Translations under genes and position numbers: made by a program
Assembly (NCBI RefSeq): GCF_001425785.1
Contig: NZ_LMDI01000021.1
Location: 1-64,000, forward strand
Origin: Rhizobacter sp. Root1221
GTDB taxonomy: Bacteria; Pseudomonadota; Gammaproteobacteria; Burkholderiales; Burkholderiaceae_C
Direction: 5' to 3'
Length of the DNA stretch: 64,000 nucleotides
Shown here: positions 54,658-63,020 of the stretch, one piece after another
Position numbering within the stretch: the stretch's first letter is position 1
Layout: each line of letters starts with the position of its first letter
The notes under the pieces: generated by a model
The model's database searches: none
Told to the model about the DNA's origin: nothing
Seen by the model: only the letters and a program-made list of their open reading frames with translations

Positions 54658-55034
54658 GCTACGAGGTTTCGCAGCGGTTCTACTTCGAGGCCGCCCACAC
54701 GCTCGACCGCCAGGTGGACGCGGCCGGCAGCCGGCGCATCCACGGCCACACGTACCTGGCCGAGGTGACGGTGGCGGGCCAACCCGACCCGGCCACCGGC
54801 ATGGTGGTGGACCTGGGCCTGCTGCGCCGCCACATCCAGACCGTGCGCGACGCGCTCGACCACGCGATGCTCGACGACGTGCCGGACCTGGGCCCGGCCA
54901 CGCTCGAGAACCTGTGCGCCTACATCGCCCGCGGGCTGCGCGACGTGCGCCCGTCGGTGGCCGCCGTGCGGATCTCCCGCGAGGCCAGCGGGGACAGCTG
55001 CCTGTTGCGCGTCGACCCCACCGAGACGATGTGA
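54654..55034 (+). CDS. queD: QueD-like 6-carboxytetrahydropterin synthase, catalytic Cys replaced
   Basis: A 126-residue PTPS-fold protein expected to make 6-carboxy-tetrahydropterin for QueE. Zinc-ligand histidines are present in YFEAAHTLDRQ and RRIHGHTYLAEV. The downstream GMVVDLGLLRRHIQTVRDAL, LDHAMLDDVP and EASGDSCLLRVDP segments fit the family. The catalytic Cys of E. coli QueD (in CGRLHGH) corresponds here to Ser in SRRIHGH, so the active site is atypical. This could be a functional variant, or Cys elsewhere could serve. Overlap with queE implies they act together. Confidence 0.88.
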   Translation: MSYEVSQRFYFEAAHTLDRQVDAAGSRRIHGHTYLAEVTVAGQPDPATGMVVDLGLLRRHIQTVRDALDHAMLDDVPDLGPATLENLCAYIARGLRDVRPSVAAVRISREASGDSCLLRVDPTETM

Positions 55035-55137
55035 CCTGGGCGCCACACCCCCCGCGCCGCCATCGAACCGAGGGGTGAATTCAGGCAACATGGCGCCCGC
55101 GGCCGATGGGGTTGGCCGGACCTCTGGAGAGCTTCCC

Positions 55138-55515
55138 ATGCGCCTGCGTCACACCCTTTCCCTGTTGCCCTTCCTGCTGTCGGCCTGCGCGCCCATGGTG
55201 GTCAGCGCGCCTGCGACGCTGGCGCCAGCCACGACCGCTGCGTCGTTCCAGGTGAAGGCGCCGCTCGCATTCAAGCTCCCCACCGGCTACTCGCGTGAAC
55301 TGCCCGCAGGCAGCCGCTGGCAAGCGGTAGGCCGCTTGCCGGAAGGGGTGGTCTACCGCCCGCTGAACACGGTCTTCACCATCGAAGGCCGCCAGGTCCA
55401 CGAAGCGCAACTGGTCATCGACAAGTCCCAGCTCGTGGGCTTTTATCTGCCGGCCGAAGGCCGGTATTCCTCACTGGACAGTCCGATCCAGCTATCACTG
55501 GGAGAACCACAATGA
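55138..55515 (+). CDS. Putative lipoprotein of unknown function
   Basis: A 125-residue protein beginning MRLRHTLSLLPFLLSACAPM. The lipobox is LSAC with Cys17. The mature part is an extended beta-rich domain (ASFQVKAPLAFKLPTGYSRE, VVYRPLNTVFTIEGRQVHEA and LVGFYLPAEGRYSSL). I do not recognise it. An upstream ATG at 55075 would add 21 residues in front of the signal peptide and is rejected. The stop overlaps the next gene by four bases, suggesting a two-lipoprotein operon. Confidence 0.75.
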   Translation: MRLRHTLSLLPFLLSACAPMVVSAPATLAPATTAASFQVKAPLAFKLPTGYSRELPAGSRWQAVGRLPEGVVYRPLNTVFTIEGRQVHEAQLVIDKSQLVGFYLPAEGRYSSLDSPIQLSLGEPQ

Positions 55516-55961
55516 AACGCACGTTCCTGAAACTCGCGGCCGCCGTCGCTGTCGCCGCAGTGTTGTCCGGTTGCGCCACTGGCGTGAAATACCAGGACAT
55601 GGCCAACACGATTCCGGCGGTCAAGCCGAACCAGGGCCGGGTCTACTTCCTCCGTTCGTCGTCGATGGTGGGGGCCGCGATCCAGCCCGAGATCCGCCTG
55701 GACGGCCAGGTCGTCGGGGAGTCGAAGCCGGGCGGCTTCTTCTTCGTCGACAAGGCCCCGGGCAACTACCTCGCTTCCACCTCGACCGAAACCGAGAAGA
55801 CGCTGAGCTTCACGCTGGCCGCCGGTGAAACCAAGTACGTGCGCACGTCACCCAGCTTCGGCCTGCTGGTGGGCCGCATCGTCGTGGAACTCGAGACGCC
55901 GGACAAGGCCCAGGCCGAACTGCCGTCCCTGAGCTTCACCGGCACCCCGGCTTCGAAGTAA
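55512..55961 (+). CDS. DUF2846-type lipoprotein
   Basis: A 149-residue lipoprotein: signal FLKLAAAVAVAAVLSGCATG with Cys21 in LSGC. The mature domain matches the DUF2846 pattern of small beta-sandwich proteins: GRVYFLRSSSMVGAAIQPEI, then RLDGQVVGESKPGGFFFVD and GNYLASTSTETEKTLSFTL. Function is unknown in the family. Start overlaps the previous lipoprotein stop (ATGA). Confidence 0.85.
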   Translation: MKRTFLKLAAAVAVAAVLSGCATGVKYQDMANTIPAVKPNQGRVYFLRSSSMVGAAIQPEIRLDGQVVGESKPGGFFFVDKAPGNYLASTSTETEKTLSFTLAAGETKYVRTSPSFGLLVGRIVVELETPDKAQAELPSLSFTGTPASK

Positions 55962-55976
55962 GCCCTTCGTGCCATT

Positions 55977-56002
55977 CCCGTCCGCGCGTGAGCGCGGGCG
56001 GG
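55977..56002. terminator. Bidirectional hairpin between DUF2846 gene and mmsA
   Basis: CCCGTCCGCGC pairs with GCGCGGGCGGG (one T-G pair) around GTGA. It lies between two convergent genes. There is no long U tract on either side. Confidence 0.5.
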
Positions 56003-56003
56003 G

Positions 56004-57524
56004 TCACTTGGCCGTGGGCATCGTGAACTCGGCTCCCTTGGCGGTGCTCTCGGGCCACCGCTGCATCACCGACTTCTGCTTCGTGTAGAAGCGCACCCCT
56101 TCCTCGCCGTAGGCATGGGTGTCGCCGAACAGGCTGCGCTTCCAGCCGCCGAAACCGTGCCACGCCATCGGCACCGGGATGGGCACGTTGATGCCCACCA
56201 TGCCCACCTGGATGCGCCGCGCGAACTCGCGGGCGATGTTGCCGTCGCGGGTGTAGCAGGCCACGCCGTTGCCGAACTCGTGGTCGTTGACGAGTTGCAC
56301 GGCTTCGGCGAAGTCCTTCGCGCGCACACACGACAGCACGGGGCCGAAGATTTCCTCGCGGTAGATGCGCATGGACGGGGTCACGTGGTCGAACAGCGTG
56401 CCACCCGTGAAGAACCCGTCCTCGTGGCCCGGCACCTTCAGGCCGCGGCCGTCCACCACCAGCGTGGCGCCTTCTTCCACGCCGAGGGCGATGTACCCCT
56501 CGATGCGTTCCAGCGCCTGGCGGGTCACGATGGGGCCCATCTCGGCGTCGAGTTCCATGCCGTTCTTCACCTTCAGCGCGCGCGCACGTTCGGCGATCAG
56601 CGGCACGATCTTGTCGGCCACGTCACCCACGAGCACCGCCACGCTGATGGCCATGCACCGTTCGCCGGCCGAGCCGTAGCCGGCGCCGATCAGCGCGTCC
56701 ACGGCCTGGTCGAGGTCGGCGTCGGGCATCACCACCATGTGGTTCTTCGCCCCGCCGAGGGCCTGCACCCGCTTGCCGAAATGCGCGCAGCGTTCGTGGA
56801 TGTAGTGGGCAATGGGCGTGGAGCCCACGAAGCTCACGGCCTTCACGTCGGAGTGTTCGATCAGCGCGTCCACCGCCACCTTGTCGCCCTGGACCACGTT
56901 GAACACGCCATCGGGCAGGCCGGCCTCGCGCAGCAGTTCGGCCATGAACAATGACGCCGACGGGTCGCGTTCGCTCGGCTTCAGGATGAACGTGTTGCCC
57001 GCGGCGAGCGCCATCGGGAACATCCAGCACGGCACCATGCACGGGAAGTTGAACGGCGTGATGCCGGCCACCACGCCGAGCGGCTGGCGCAGCGTCCAGT
57101 TGTCGATGCCGGTGCTGACCTGGTCGGTGTAGTCGCCCTTGAGCAGCTGGGGGATGCCGCATGCGAACTCGATGATGTCGATGCCGCGGGCCACCTCGCC
57201 CTGGGCGTCGGTGAACACCTTGCCGTGTTCGGCGGTGATCATCGCGGCGAGGGTGTCGCGGTGCTCGTTCATCAGCGCGAGGAACCGGTTCAGCACACGG
57301 GCGCGGCGGATGGGCGGGGTGTCGGCCCACGCGGGGAACGCGGCCTGGGCCGCCGCCACGGCGGCGTTCACTTCGGTCACGTCGGCCAGGGCCACCTGGC
57401 GGGCCACTGCACCCGTGGCCGGGTTGTAGACGGCCTGGCGCCGCCCGCTGGTGCCGGCAGCCGGGCGCCCCCCCACGTGGTGGCCGATCTCGGCGGTGGC
57501 GGTGAAGGATTCGATGGCGCCCAT
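56004..57524 (-). CDS. mmsA: CoA-acylating methylmalonate-semialdehyde dehydrogenase
   Basis: Oxidises methylmalonate or malonate semialdehyde to propionyl- or acetyl-CoA in valine, inositol and beta-alanine breakdown. The 506-residue ALDH has the NAD-binding region [20 protein letters not shown], the [15 protein letters not shown] segment, [20 protein letters not shown] and the catalytic Cys in [16 protein letters not shown]. The MmsA-specific NFPxMVPxWM context and C-terminal [21 protein letters not shown] are present. It is divergent from a LysR gene (110 bases apart), which is its likely regulator. Confidence 0.95.
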   Translation of the reverse strand: MGAIESFTATAEIGHHVGGRPAAGTSGRRQAVYNPATGAVARQVALADVTEVNAAVAAAQAAFPAWADTPPIRRARVLNRFLALMNEHRDTLAAMITAEHGKVFTDAQGEVARGIDIIEFACGIPQLLKGDYTDQVSTGIDNWTLRQPLGVVAGITPFNFPCMVPCWMFPMALAAGNTFILKPSERDPSASLFMAELLREAGLPDGVFNVVQGDKVAVDALIEHSDVKAVSFVGSTPIAHYIHERCAHFGKRVQALGGAKNHMVVMPDADLDQAVDALIGAGYGSAGERCMAISVAVLVGDVADKIVPLIAERARALKVKNGMELDAEMGPIVTRQALERIEGYIALGVEEGATLVVDGRGLKVPGHEDGFFTGGTLFDHVTPSMRIYREEIFGPVLSCVRAKDFAEAVQLVNDHEFGNGVACYTRDGNIAREFARRIQVGMVGINVPIPVPMAWHGFGGWKRSLFGDTHAYGEEGVRFYTKQKSVMQRWPESTAKGAEFTMPTAK

Positions 57525-57634
57525 GGTGTGCTCCGGGTGGGTTTGCGGCTGGAGCGTCCAGTCTAGGCACCGGGCCGGGTGCTTCCAAGCGCTGATCGCT
57601 GGATTCTCTGTTCGGAATACTTAACAATCAGCGC

Positions 57635-58570
57635 ATGAAGAACAAAAAGATCGACGCGTTGTGGGTGCATGTCCACAGCCTCGGCGTGCTGGCCACGATG
57701 GGCACGTACACCGCCGCCGCCCAACGCCTGGGGGTCAGCAAGGCTGCCATGAGCCAGCGCATCAGCGAGCTCGAACAAGCGGCCGGCGTGGCCCTGGTGC
57801 GGCGCACCACCCGCAGCGTGCGGCTCACCGAAGCGGGCCAGCAGCTGGTGGATGCCACCCGGGCGTCGTTTGCCGACATCGAACGCAGTTTCTCCGGCGT
57901 GAAGGACCTGGCCGGCGCGCCGCGCGGTGTGTTGAGGGTGACCGCGCCGGTGGCACTCGGGCGCCAGGAGATCGTGCCACTGATCCCGGCGTTCCTGCGG
58001 CAGTACCCCGAGGTGCGTGTGGAGCTGGACCTGTCGGACCGCCTCACGTCGCTGGCGCAGGAGGGCTTCGACCTGGCGATCCGCCACGTCACCACCGTGC
58101 CCGACACCCACGTCGCGTGGACGCTGTGCCCCACCCAGTCGTGGCTGGTGGCCTCGCGCGGCTACCTGCGCCGCCGCGGTGTGCCGTCGTCACCGGAGGA
58201 TCTCGCACAACACGACTGCCTGCACTACCTGCGCTCCGGCGATTCGCCGAGCTGGAGCTTCGAGCCAGCCAAGGGCCGGGGCGGGCGGGTGGGGGTGCCG
58301 GTGCACGGTGTGTTCGCGGCCAACAACAGCGAGGTGTTGCGCGAAGCGGCGCTCGGCGGTGCCGGCATCGCGCTGCTGCCCGACTTCAGCGCACACCGCG
58401 ACGTGCGTGCGGGCCGGCTGGTGGTGGTGTTGCCGGCGTGGCGCCCGGTGGGCGCGTTCGGTGACCACCTGCATGCCATCCGCCCCTACAGCCCGCACGT
58501 GCCGCGCACGGTGCAGGTGTTTGTCACGGCATTGCGGGAGGGGCTCTCAAAGGGTTTCCCGATGGCCTGA
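57635..58570 (+). CDS. LysR-family transcriptional regulator
   Basis: A 311-residue regulator with an N-terminal HTH (YTAAAQRLGVSKAAMSQRIS, ELEQAAGVALVRRTTRSVRL) and a CrgA-type effector domain beginning GAPRGVLRVTAPVALGRQEI, then VELDLSDRLTSLAQEGFDLA. The DLAIRHV-like stretch (FDLAIRHVTTVPDTHV) places it in the large CrgA/AaeR-like branch common in Burkholderiales. It is divergent from mmsA and probably regulates it. Its 3' end overlaps the end of the opposite-strand membrane gene by 47 bases. Confidence 0.92.
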   Translation: MKNKKIDALWVHVHSLGVLATMGTYTAAAQRLGVSKAAMSQRISELEQAAGVALVRRTTRSVRLTEAGQQLVDATRASFADIERSFSGVKDLAGAPRGVLRVTAPVALGRQEIVPLIPAFLRQYPEVRVELDLSDRLTSLAQEGFDLAIRHVTTVPDTHVAWTLCPTQSWLVASRGYLRRRGVPSSPEDLAQHDCLHYLRSGDSPSWSFEPAKGRGGRVGVPVHGVFAANNSEVLREAALGGAGIALLPDFSAHRDVRAGRLVVVLPAWRPVGAFGDHLHAIRPYSPHVPRTVQVFVTALREGLSKGFPMA

Positions 58571-58937
58571 CACCCATCGGCAGGGCCGCGGCCAGCACCA
58601 TGCCCGCCCACATCGCGATCACCAGCGCCGTGGCGGGCGCCAACCCGGTGGCGCGTGCCAGCAGCGGCGTGAGCCAGCCCGCCAGCACCATCGAGGCCAG
58701 CATCAGCAGCGCGCAGCCCAACCGCTGGCTGAACCGGCCGGGCCCCAACAGCGAGGCAGCGCTCATCAACGCGTGAGATGCGGGCATGGCCGCCCAGTGC
58801 CGGGTGACGGACCGCAGTGGCGACGAGGTGTCGCCACACCAGGCCAACAGCACGGTGAGCGGTGCCTCGCGCGTGTCGATGCACAGGCCGGCCGCCGCGC
58901 CGGCCACGCAGGCCGCCAGCATCGCGGAACGCTTCAC
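58524..58937 (-). CDS. Small membrane protein, unknown (DUF2182/DoxX-unlike)
   Basis: A 137-residue protein with three or four hydrophobic segments (MLAACVAGAAAGLCI, ASHALMSAASLLG, LGCALLMLASMVLAGWLTPL and ALVIAMWAGMVLAAALPMGV). It is unrecognised. It starts 12 bases after the DUF899 gene stop on the same strand and may be an operon partner. The last 16 codons overlap the convergent LysR gene; a shorter protein is possible. Confidence is moderate because the sequence is compositionally simple. Confidence 0.55.
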   Translation of the reverse strand: MKRSAMLAACVAGAAAGLCIDTREAPLTVLLAWCGDTSSPLRSVTRHWAAMPASHALMSAASLLGPGRFSQRLGCALLMLASMVLAGWLTPLLARATGLAPATALVIAMWAGMVLAAALPMGVRPSGNPLRAPPAMP

Positions 58938-58949
58938 GGCGGGCTCCGG

Positions 58950-59699
58950 TCAACCGCAGCAGGGAGCCTTGGCCTTCGGCGTGTCCTCGTAGGCGTCGTG
59001 CCGGCACACCCAGTCCATGGGTTGGCCGTCGGCGGTCTTTTCGTTGCGGCCTTTCGGGGTGCGGTCGAGCATCATGTTGGCGACCAGCAGGTCTTCGGCG
59101 CCGCGCGCGTACGACGAGTACGTGTGGAAGATGTCGCCGCGGTTGTCCTTGAAGAACACGCTGACGCCGTGGGCGTCTTCACCCCACGGCTGGATGGTGT
59201 GGTAGTTGTAGTCCACCTGGCCCGACGCCACCTGCTCCGGTGTGAACGACACACCGAAGTCGTAGTTGAACGGGCTGCCGGCCGACGACACCCAGCGGAT
59301 GTCCCAGCCCATGCGCTGCTGGTAGCGGCGGATGTCGTCGAGCGGTGCCCGCGACACCATCACGACACTCACGTCGTGGTGTTCGAGGTGCAGCACCGCT
59401 CCTTCGATCTGGTCGGCCAGGAACGAGCAGCCGACGCAGCCTTCGGCCTGGCCGGGTGCCAGCATGAAGTGGTAGACGAACAGCTGGCTGTTGCGGCCGA
59501 ACAGGTCACCGAGCATCTGTCGGCCGTCAGGGGTGTCGAACGCGTACGCGGTGTCCACTTTCACCCATGGCAGCGCGCGGCGTTCCTCGTTGAGCCGGTC
59601 GCGCATGCGGGTGAACTCCTTCTCGTGCACGAGGTGGCCCTGGCGGGCAGCGAGCCAGTCGGTGCGGGAGACAACGGGGTGGTGGGTGGCGTCATTCAT
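58950..59699 (-). CDS. DUF899 (thioredoxin-like) protein
   Basis: A 249-residue DUF899 family member. The N-terminus HHPVVSRTDWLAARQGHLVH and EKEFTRMRDRLNEERRALPW are typical, followed by the thioredoxin-like core FVYHFMLAPGQAEGCVGCSF with a CVGC pair, and SPFNYDFGVSFTPEQ. The C-terminal DWVCRHDAYED motif ends the domain; CCG closes the protein. A redox or dithiol role is assumed for the family, not proven. Start MNDATHHPV is preferred over one 20 residues upstream. Confidence 0.92.
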   Translation of the reverse strand: MNDATHHPVVSRTDWLAARQGHLVHEKEFTRMRDRLNEERRALPWVKVDTAYAFDTPDGRQMLGDLFGRNSQLFVYHFMLAPGQAEGCVGCSFLADQIEGAVLHLEHHDVSVVMVSRAPLDDIRRYQQRMGWDIRWVSSAGSPFNYDFGVSFTPEQVASGQVDYNYHTIQPWGEDAHGVSVFFKDNRGDIFHTYSSYARGAEDLLVANMMLDRTPKGRNEKTADGQPMDWVCRHDAYEDTPKAKAPCCG

Positions 59700-59727
59700 C
59701 GGGGCTCCATGATTGAAAACCGATGAG

Positions 59728-61074
59728 TTAAGTGTTGACCTTCCGACCGAGGTTGTCAAGCCGACCCCACGCGGGTGTCGGGATGCGCGCCGGCGTCTCG
59801 CGGTGGCCCAGCCACAGCACCACGATGGCCCCGAGCACGGGCAGGTTCTTCACGAGCGGGCCGCAGTGGTCGATCGTCAGTTCGGGCATGTGGAACGCGG
59901 CGGTGGCGGTGTAACCCACCACGGCACCACACTGCACCGCGTACACCCAGGGCGACGGGCGCCACAGCAGCACCAGCCCCAGGCCGGTGTTCAGCGTGCA
60001 CGAGCCGATCAGGGCCACGGTGCCCGCATCGCCGGCGAACCCGCAACGGGCCAGCAGTGTCATCACCCCCGAGTCCTGTTGCAGCAGGATGCTGACCAGC
60101 GCGGTGTAGATCCACATGAAGGCGAGGGCGCCGCGCAGCAGCCAGGCCACCGCGGGGCTCAGCACCACGCGCAGGTCGACGAGCGGCTCGGGTGCGGTGG
60201 TGGCAAGCCCGTGGGCCAGCGTGCTGGGCGTGCGGCCCAGCAGCACGGCCATCGCATTGCCCGCGGGCACGAGGCCACGGCCCAGCAACCGGATCGTGTC
60301 GCGGCAGAACACCCGCTGCGGCAGCGCTTCGGCGAGCCAGGCGCCGAAGGCCATCAGCGGCATCGGCACCGGCAGCCACACGGCGCCGCCGAGGCCGAGC
60401 GCGGCGCGGTAGCTGGCGAGCATCTCGCGGTAGGTGACGGTGTCGCCGCCACCGAGTTCGAACACCCCGCGCACCGGTTCATCGCGTTCCACCAGCCGCA
60501 CGATGGCCTCGGCGAGTTCGTAGACGTGGATCGGTTGCAGCCGTTGGCCGCCGAGGCCGGGCAGGCTCACGACCGGCAGGCTCGCGAGGGTGGCAAACAG
60601 CGCCGCGCTCTGGCTGCCGGGGCCGTACACGAGCGACGGCCTCACCACGGCCCCGTCGACCGCGGTGGCGGCGAGGGCCTCCTCGGCGAGGAGCTTGCTG
60701 TGCAGGTAGGGCGTGGCCAGGCTCCCGGCGTCGTCACCCACCCCGAGGGCCGACACCTGCACCACCCGGACGACCCCGGCGATGGCAGCGCCGCGGAACA
60801 ACTCGGCCGGGCCGGCGGTGTGCACCCGCTCGAACGTCTGGCCCTGCGTGGGCATCAGGATGCCCACGCAGTTGACCACCGCGTCGACGTGCCGGTCGCG
60901 CAGGCGCCGTGCCCACGCGGTGGGCGGCACCGGCACCATGAAGTCGATGGGCATCGTGTGGCGCGCCTCTTCGAGACCGCGTGCCCCTTCGACGACCTGG
61001 TGGCCGCGCGACCGCAGCGCCCTCGACACCGCACGCCCCACACACCCGCTGGCCCCGCAGACGAGCACCCTCAT
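59728..61074 (-). CDS. NAD(P)-dependent epimerase/SDR fused to DoxX-like membrane domain
   Basis: A 448-residue fusion. Residues 1-290 form an atypical SDR: Rossmann motif RVLVCGASGCVGRAVSRALR, then VVNCVGILMPTQGQTFERVH, PSLVYGPGSQSA and FELGGGDTVTYREMLASYRA. Residues of about 310-448 are a four-helix DoxX-like membrane domain (LLRGALAFMWIYTALVSILL, LNTGLGLVLLWRPSPWVYAV). Such proteins act on a quinone- or lipid-linked substrate at the membrane; the substrate is unknown. It overlaps the DCC gene start by four bases and precedes the DUF899 gene by 28 bases. Confidence 0.9.
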   Translation of the reverse strand: MRVLVCGASGCVGRAVSRALRSRGHQVVEGARGLEEARHTMPIDFMVPVPPTAWARRLRDRHVDAVVNCVGILMPTQGQTFERVHTAGPAELFRGAAIAGVVRVVQVSALGVGDDAGSLATPYLHSKLLAEEALAATAVDGAVVRPSLVYGPGSQSAALFATLASLPVVSLPGLGGQRLQPIHVYELAEAIVRLVERDEPVRGVFELGGGDTVTYREMLASYRAALGLGGAVWLPVPMPLMAFGAWLAEALPQRVFCRDTIRLLGRGLVPAGNAMAVLLGRTPSTLAHGLATTAPEPLVDLRVVLSPAVAWLLRGALAFMWIYTALVSILLQQDSGVMTLLARCGFAGDAGTVALIGSCTLNTGLGLVLLWRPSPWVYAVQCGAVVGYTATAAFHMPELTIDHCGPLVKNLPVLGAIVVLWLGHRETPARIPTPAWGRLDNLGRKVNT

Positions 61075-61532
61075 GACCTGTCCTCCCTGGTGGATTCGAT
61101 GGCACAGGCGCCGGCACGGCAACGGGCCATGCGGGCCTGCAGGCGGCGCGCACGCACCGCGTGGATCAGCGGCGCCGTGGCCCGCGAGATGGGCCGGCGG
61201 TAGCGCGCGAAGAGCCGGTAGGCCACGTCGAACAGCGGCCGCACCGGGGCGAAGCCGGTGGGGCGCATCACCCAGCCCAGCCCCACGGCGGCGTACGCGC
61301 CGCGCAGCGTCTCGAGTCCCACGGTGACCGCGCCATCGGCCCACACACCATGGATCTCGGCGTCGAGTGCGGCGTGGGTGGTGCCCCAGGCCGCGGCGTC
61401 GAAGCCGGGCTGCCCGATGTCGACGAACGCGAGGTGGCCCGCGGTGTTGCGGTCGCGCAGGTGGTCCATCTCCAGCGCACACACCGGGCAGGCCGCGTCG
61501 TAGAGCAGGGTGAGCGGGTAGGCGGATCGCAT
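61071..61532 (-). CDS. DCC family thiol-disulphide oxidoreductase (DUF393)
   Basis: A 153-residue protein beginning MRSAYPLTLLYDAACPVCAL. The DxxCxxC motif (DAACPVC) is the defining signature of the DCC/DUF393 family. The segment HLAFVDIGQPGFDAAAWGTT is typical. It is the first gene of a DCC-epimerase-DUF899 unit, and a copy of the GbsR-type palindrome lies just upstream. Confidence 0.93.
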   Translation of the reverse strand: MRSAYPLTLLYDAACPVCALEMDHLRDRNTAGHLAFVDIGQPGFDAAAWGTTHAALDAEIHGVWADGAVTVGLETLRGAYAAVGLGWVMRPTGFAPVRPLFDVAYRLFARYRRPISRATAPLIHAVRARRLQARMARCRAGACAIESTREDRS

Positions 61533-61546
61533 GAGTTTCTCCAGTA

Positions 61547-61566
61547 ATTTCTGTCGAGAGAGAAAT
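61547..61566. promoter_or_regulatory. Operator copy 2 in front of the DCC gene
   Basis: ATTTCTGTC (61547-61555), GA, GAGAGAAAT (61558-61566): the same palindrome as at 62167-62188 with one mismatch in the right arm. It lies 15 bases before the DCC start, where a repressor would block transcription. Confidence 0.65.
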
Positions 61567-61591
61567 GGTTGGGCAAAAAAAAGCGGGGCGG

Positions 61592-62143
61592 TCAGGCCCC
61601 CGCGGCCGTGTCTTCCGCCGGGGTGCGCCCGAGCAGCTTCTTGATCTTGGCGCCGAGCTTGAGCACCTTGGTCAGCGTCTGGGTGTCGAGCCGCAGCATC
61701 TCGTCGCTCCAGAGGGTGAGGGTGTCGAGCAGCTCCAGGGTTTCCTGCATGCGGCGCTTGGCCTCGGCCGGGTCCTTCGCGATGGCGGGGTCGGCGAGCA
61801 ACTCGCGCAGCACTTCCATCGTGGGGGCGATCTCGCGGCGCTGGCGTTCCTTCACGATGGTGCGGAACAGCTCCCACACCTGCCTGGAGGTTTCGAAGTG
61901 GTCGCGGCGGTCGCCGGCGACGTGCACGAGCTTCACCAGGCTCCAGCTCTGCAGCTCGCGGATGCTGTTGCTGACGTTGGAGCGGGCCACCTTCAGCGTG
62001 TCGGCGATTTCCTCGGCGTGCATGGGCCGGCCGGTGATGTAGAGCAGCGCATGGATCTGGGAGACGGTGCGGTTGACACCCCAGCGGGTGCCCATTTCGC
62101 CCCAGTGCAGCACGAACCGGGAAAGGGTGGGAGAGAGGTCCAT
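61592..62143 (-). CDS. GbsR/MarR-family transcriptional regulator
   Basis: A 183-residue regulator with the GbsR-type winged helix: LSRFVLHWGEMGTRWGVNRT and HAEEIADTLKVARSNVSNSI, RELQSWSLVKLVHVAGDRRD. A helical C-terminal dimerisation domain follows (EIAPTMEVLRELLADPAIAK). It is immediately upstream, on the same strand, of the DCC-epimerase-DUF899 genes and is preceded by a perfect palindrome, so it probably represses itself and those genes. Confidence 0.93.
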   Translation of the reverse strand: MDLSPTLSRFVLHWGEMGTRWGVNRTVSQIHALLYITGRPMHAEEIADTLKVARSNVSNSIRELQSWSLVKLVHVAGDRRDHFETSRQVWELFRTIVKERQRREIAPTMEVLRELLADPAIAKDPAEAKRRMQETLELLDTLTLWSDEMLRLDTQTLTKVLKLGAKIKKLLGRTPAEDTAAGA

Positions 62144-62166
62144 GGCGCGATCCTCCCCCCGTCATT

Positions 62167-62188
62167 CATTTCTGTCAAGACAGAAATG
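62167..62188. promoter_or_regulatory. Operator copy 1: perfect palindrome upstream of the GbsR-type gene
   Basis: CATTTCTGTC (62167-62176) and GACAGAAATG (62179-62188) form perfect 10-bp arms separated by AA. The position is 24 bases before the regulator start. Its near copy at 61547-61566 supports a shared operator. Confidence 0.8.
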
Positions 62189-62300
62189 TGTGTCGATTGC
62201 CGGATGACTGTCACGGACCTGGGCGAAAATGCGCGGCCTTTTCTTCCCTGCAGTTCCTCAACGTGGCGGCCGCCGGCTGCCTTCAAGGTTTGGTTCACGC

Positions 62301-63020
62301 ATGCGCATCGCTGCACTCGACGACGATCCGTCGCAACTGGATCTGGTGCAACGCACCGTCCGGGCCATTGGCCACGACTGCACCCCCTTTGAGCATGGCG
62401 AGGCGCTGCTGCGCGCCTTGCGGCGCGACACGTTCGACCTGCTGATCGTCGACTGGCAACTGCCCGACCTGCCCGGCATCGAGGTCGTGCGCTGGGCGCG
62501 GCAGCACCTCGCGCACCGCCTGCCCATCGTGTTCGTGACGAACCGTGGCGACGAACGCGACATCGTCGAGGGCCTGGTGAGCGGCGCGGACGACTACATG
62601 GTCAAGCCGATCCGCGTGCACGAGTTGATGGCCCGCGTGAACGCGCTGCTGCGCCGCAGCTACCCCAGCCACGACAACGCCGTCACGCAGCACGGCGGCT
62701 TCTGCTTCGACACGGCGGCACGCACCGTCACGTACGACGGCGAACCGATCGAGCTGAAGCAGAAGGAGTACGACCTGGCCCGCTGCCTGTTCAACCACCT
62801 CGGGCGCTTGCTGTCGCGGGCCCACCTGCTCGAGGCGGTGTGGGGTGTCGGTGTCGACCTGCCGTCCCGCAGCCTCGACACCCACGTGTCGTCGCTGCGC
62901 GTGAAGCTCAACCTGCGCCCGGCGAGGGGCTTTCGCCTGACCGCGGTGTACGGCCAGGGGTACCGGCTCGAAGCCGTGACCGATCTGGAAACCACGCCGT
63001 TGCCGGAGGCCGCGTCGTGA
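62301..63020 (+). CDS. OmpR-family response regulator
   Basis: A 239-residue two-domain regulator. The receiver domain starts MRIAALDDDPSQLDLVQRTV, with the acidic pair at 7-9, phosphoacceptor Asp51 in LIVDWQLPD, the FVTNRGD Thr and the MVKPI Lys. The DNA-binding wing is GEPIELKQKEYDLARCLFNH then SRSLDTHVSSLRVKLNLR. The stop overlaps the next gene start by four bases (GTGA). No histidine kinase is in the window; the partner gene is presumably to the right. Confidence 0.95.
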   Translation: MRIAALDDDPSQLDLVQRTVRAIGHDCTPFEHGEALLRALRRDTFDLLIVDWQLPDLPGIEVVRWARQHLAHRLPIVFVTNRGDERDIVEGLVSGADDYMVKPIRVHELMARVNALLRRSYPSHDNAVTQHGGFCFDTAARTVTYDGEPIELKQKEYDLARCLFNHLGRLLSRAHLLEAVWGVGVDLPSRSLDTHVSSLRVKLNLRPARGFRLTAVYGQGYRLEAVTDLETTPLPEAAS

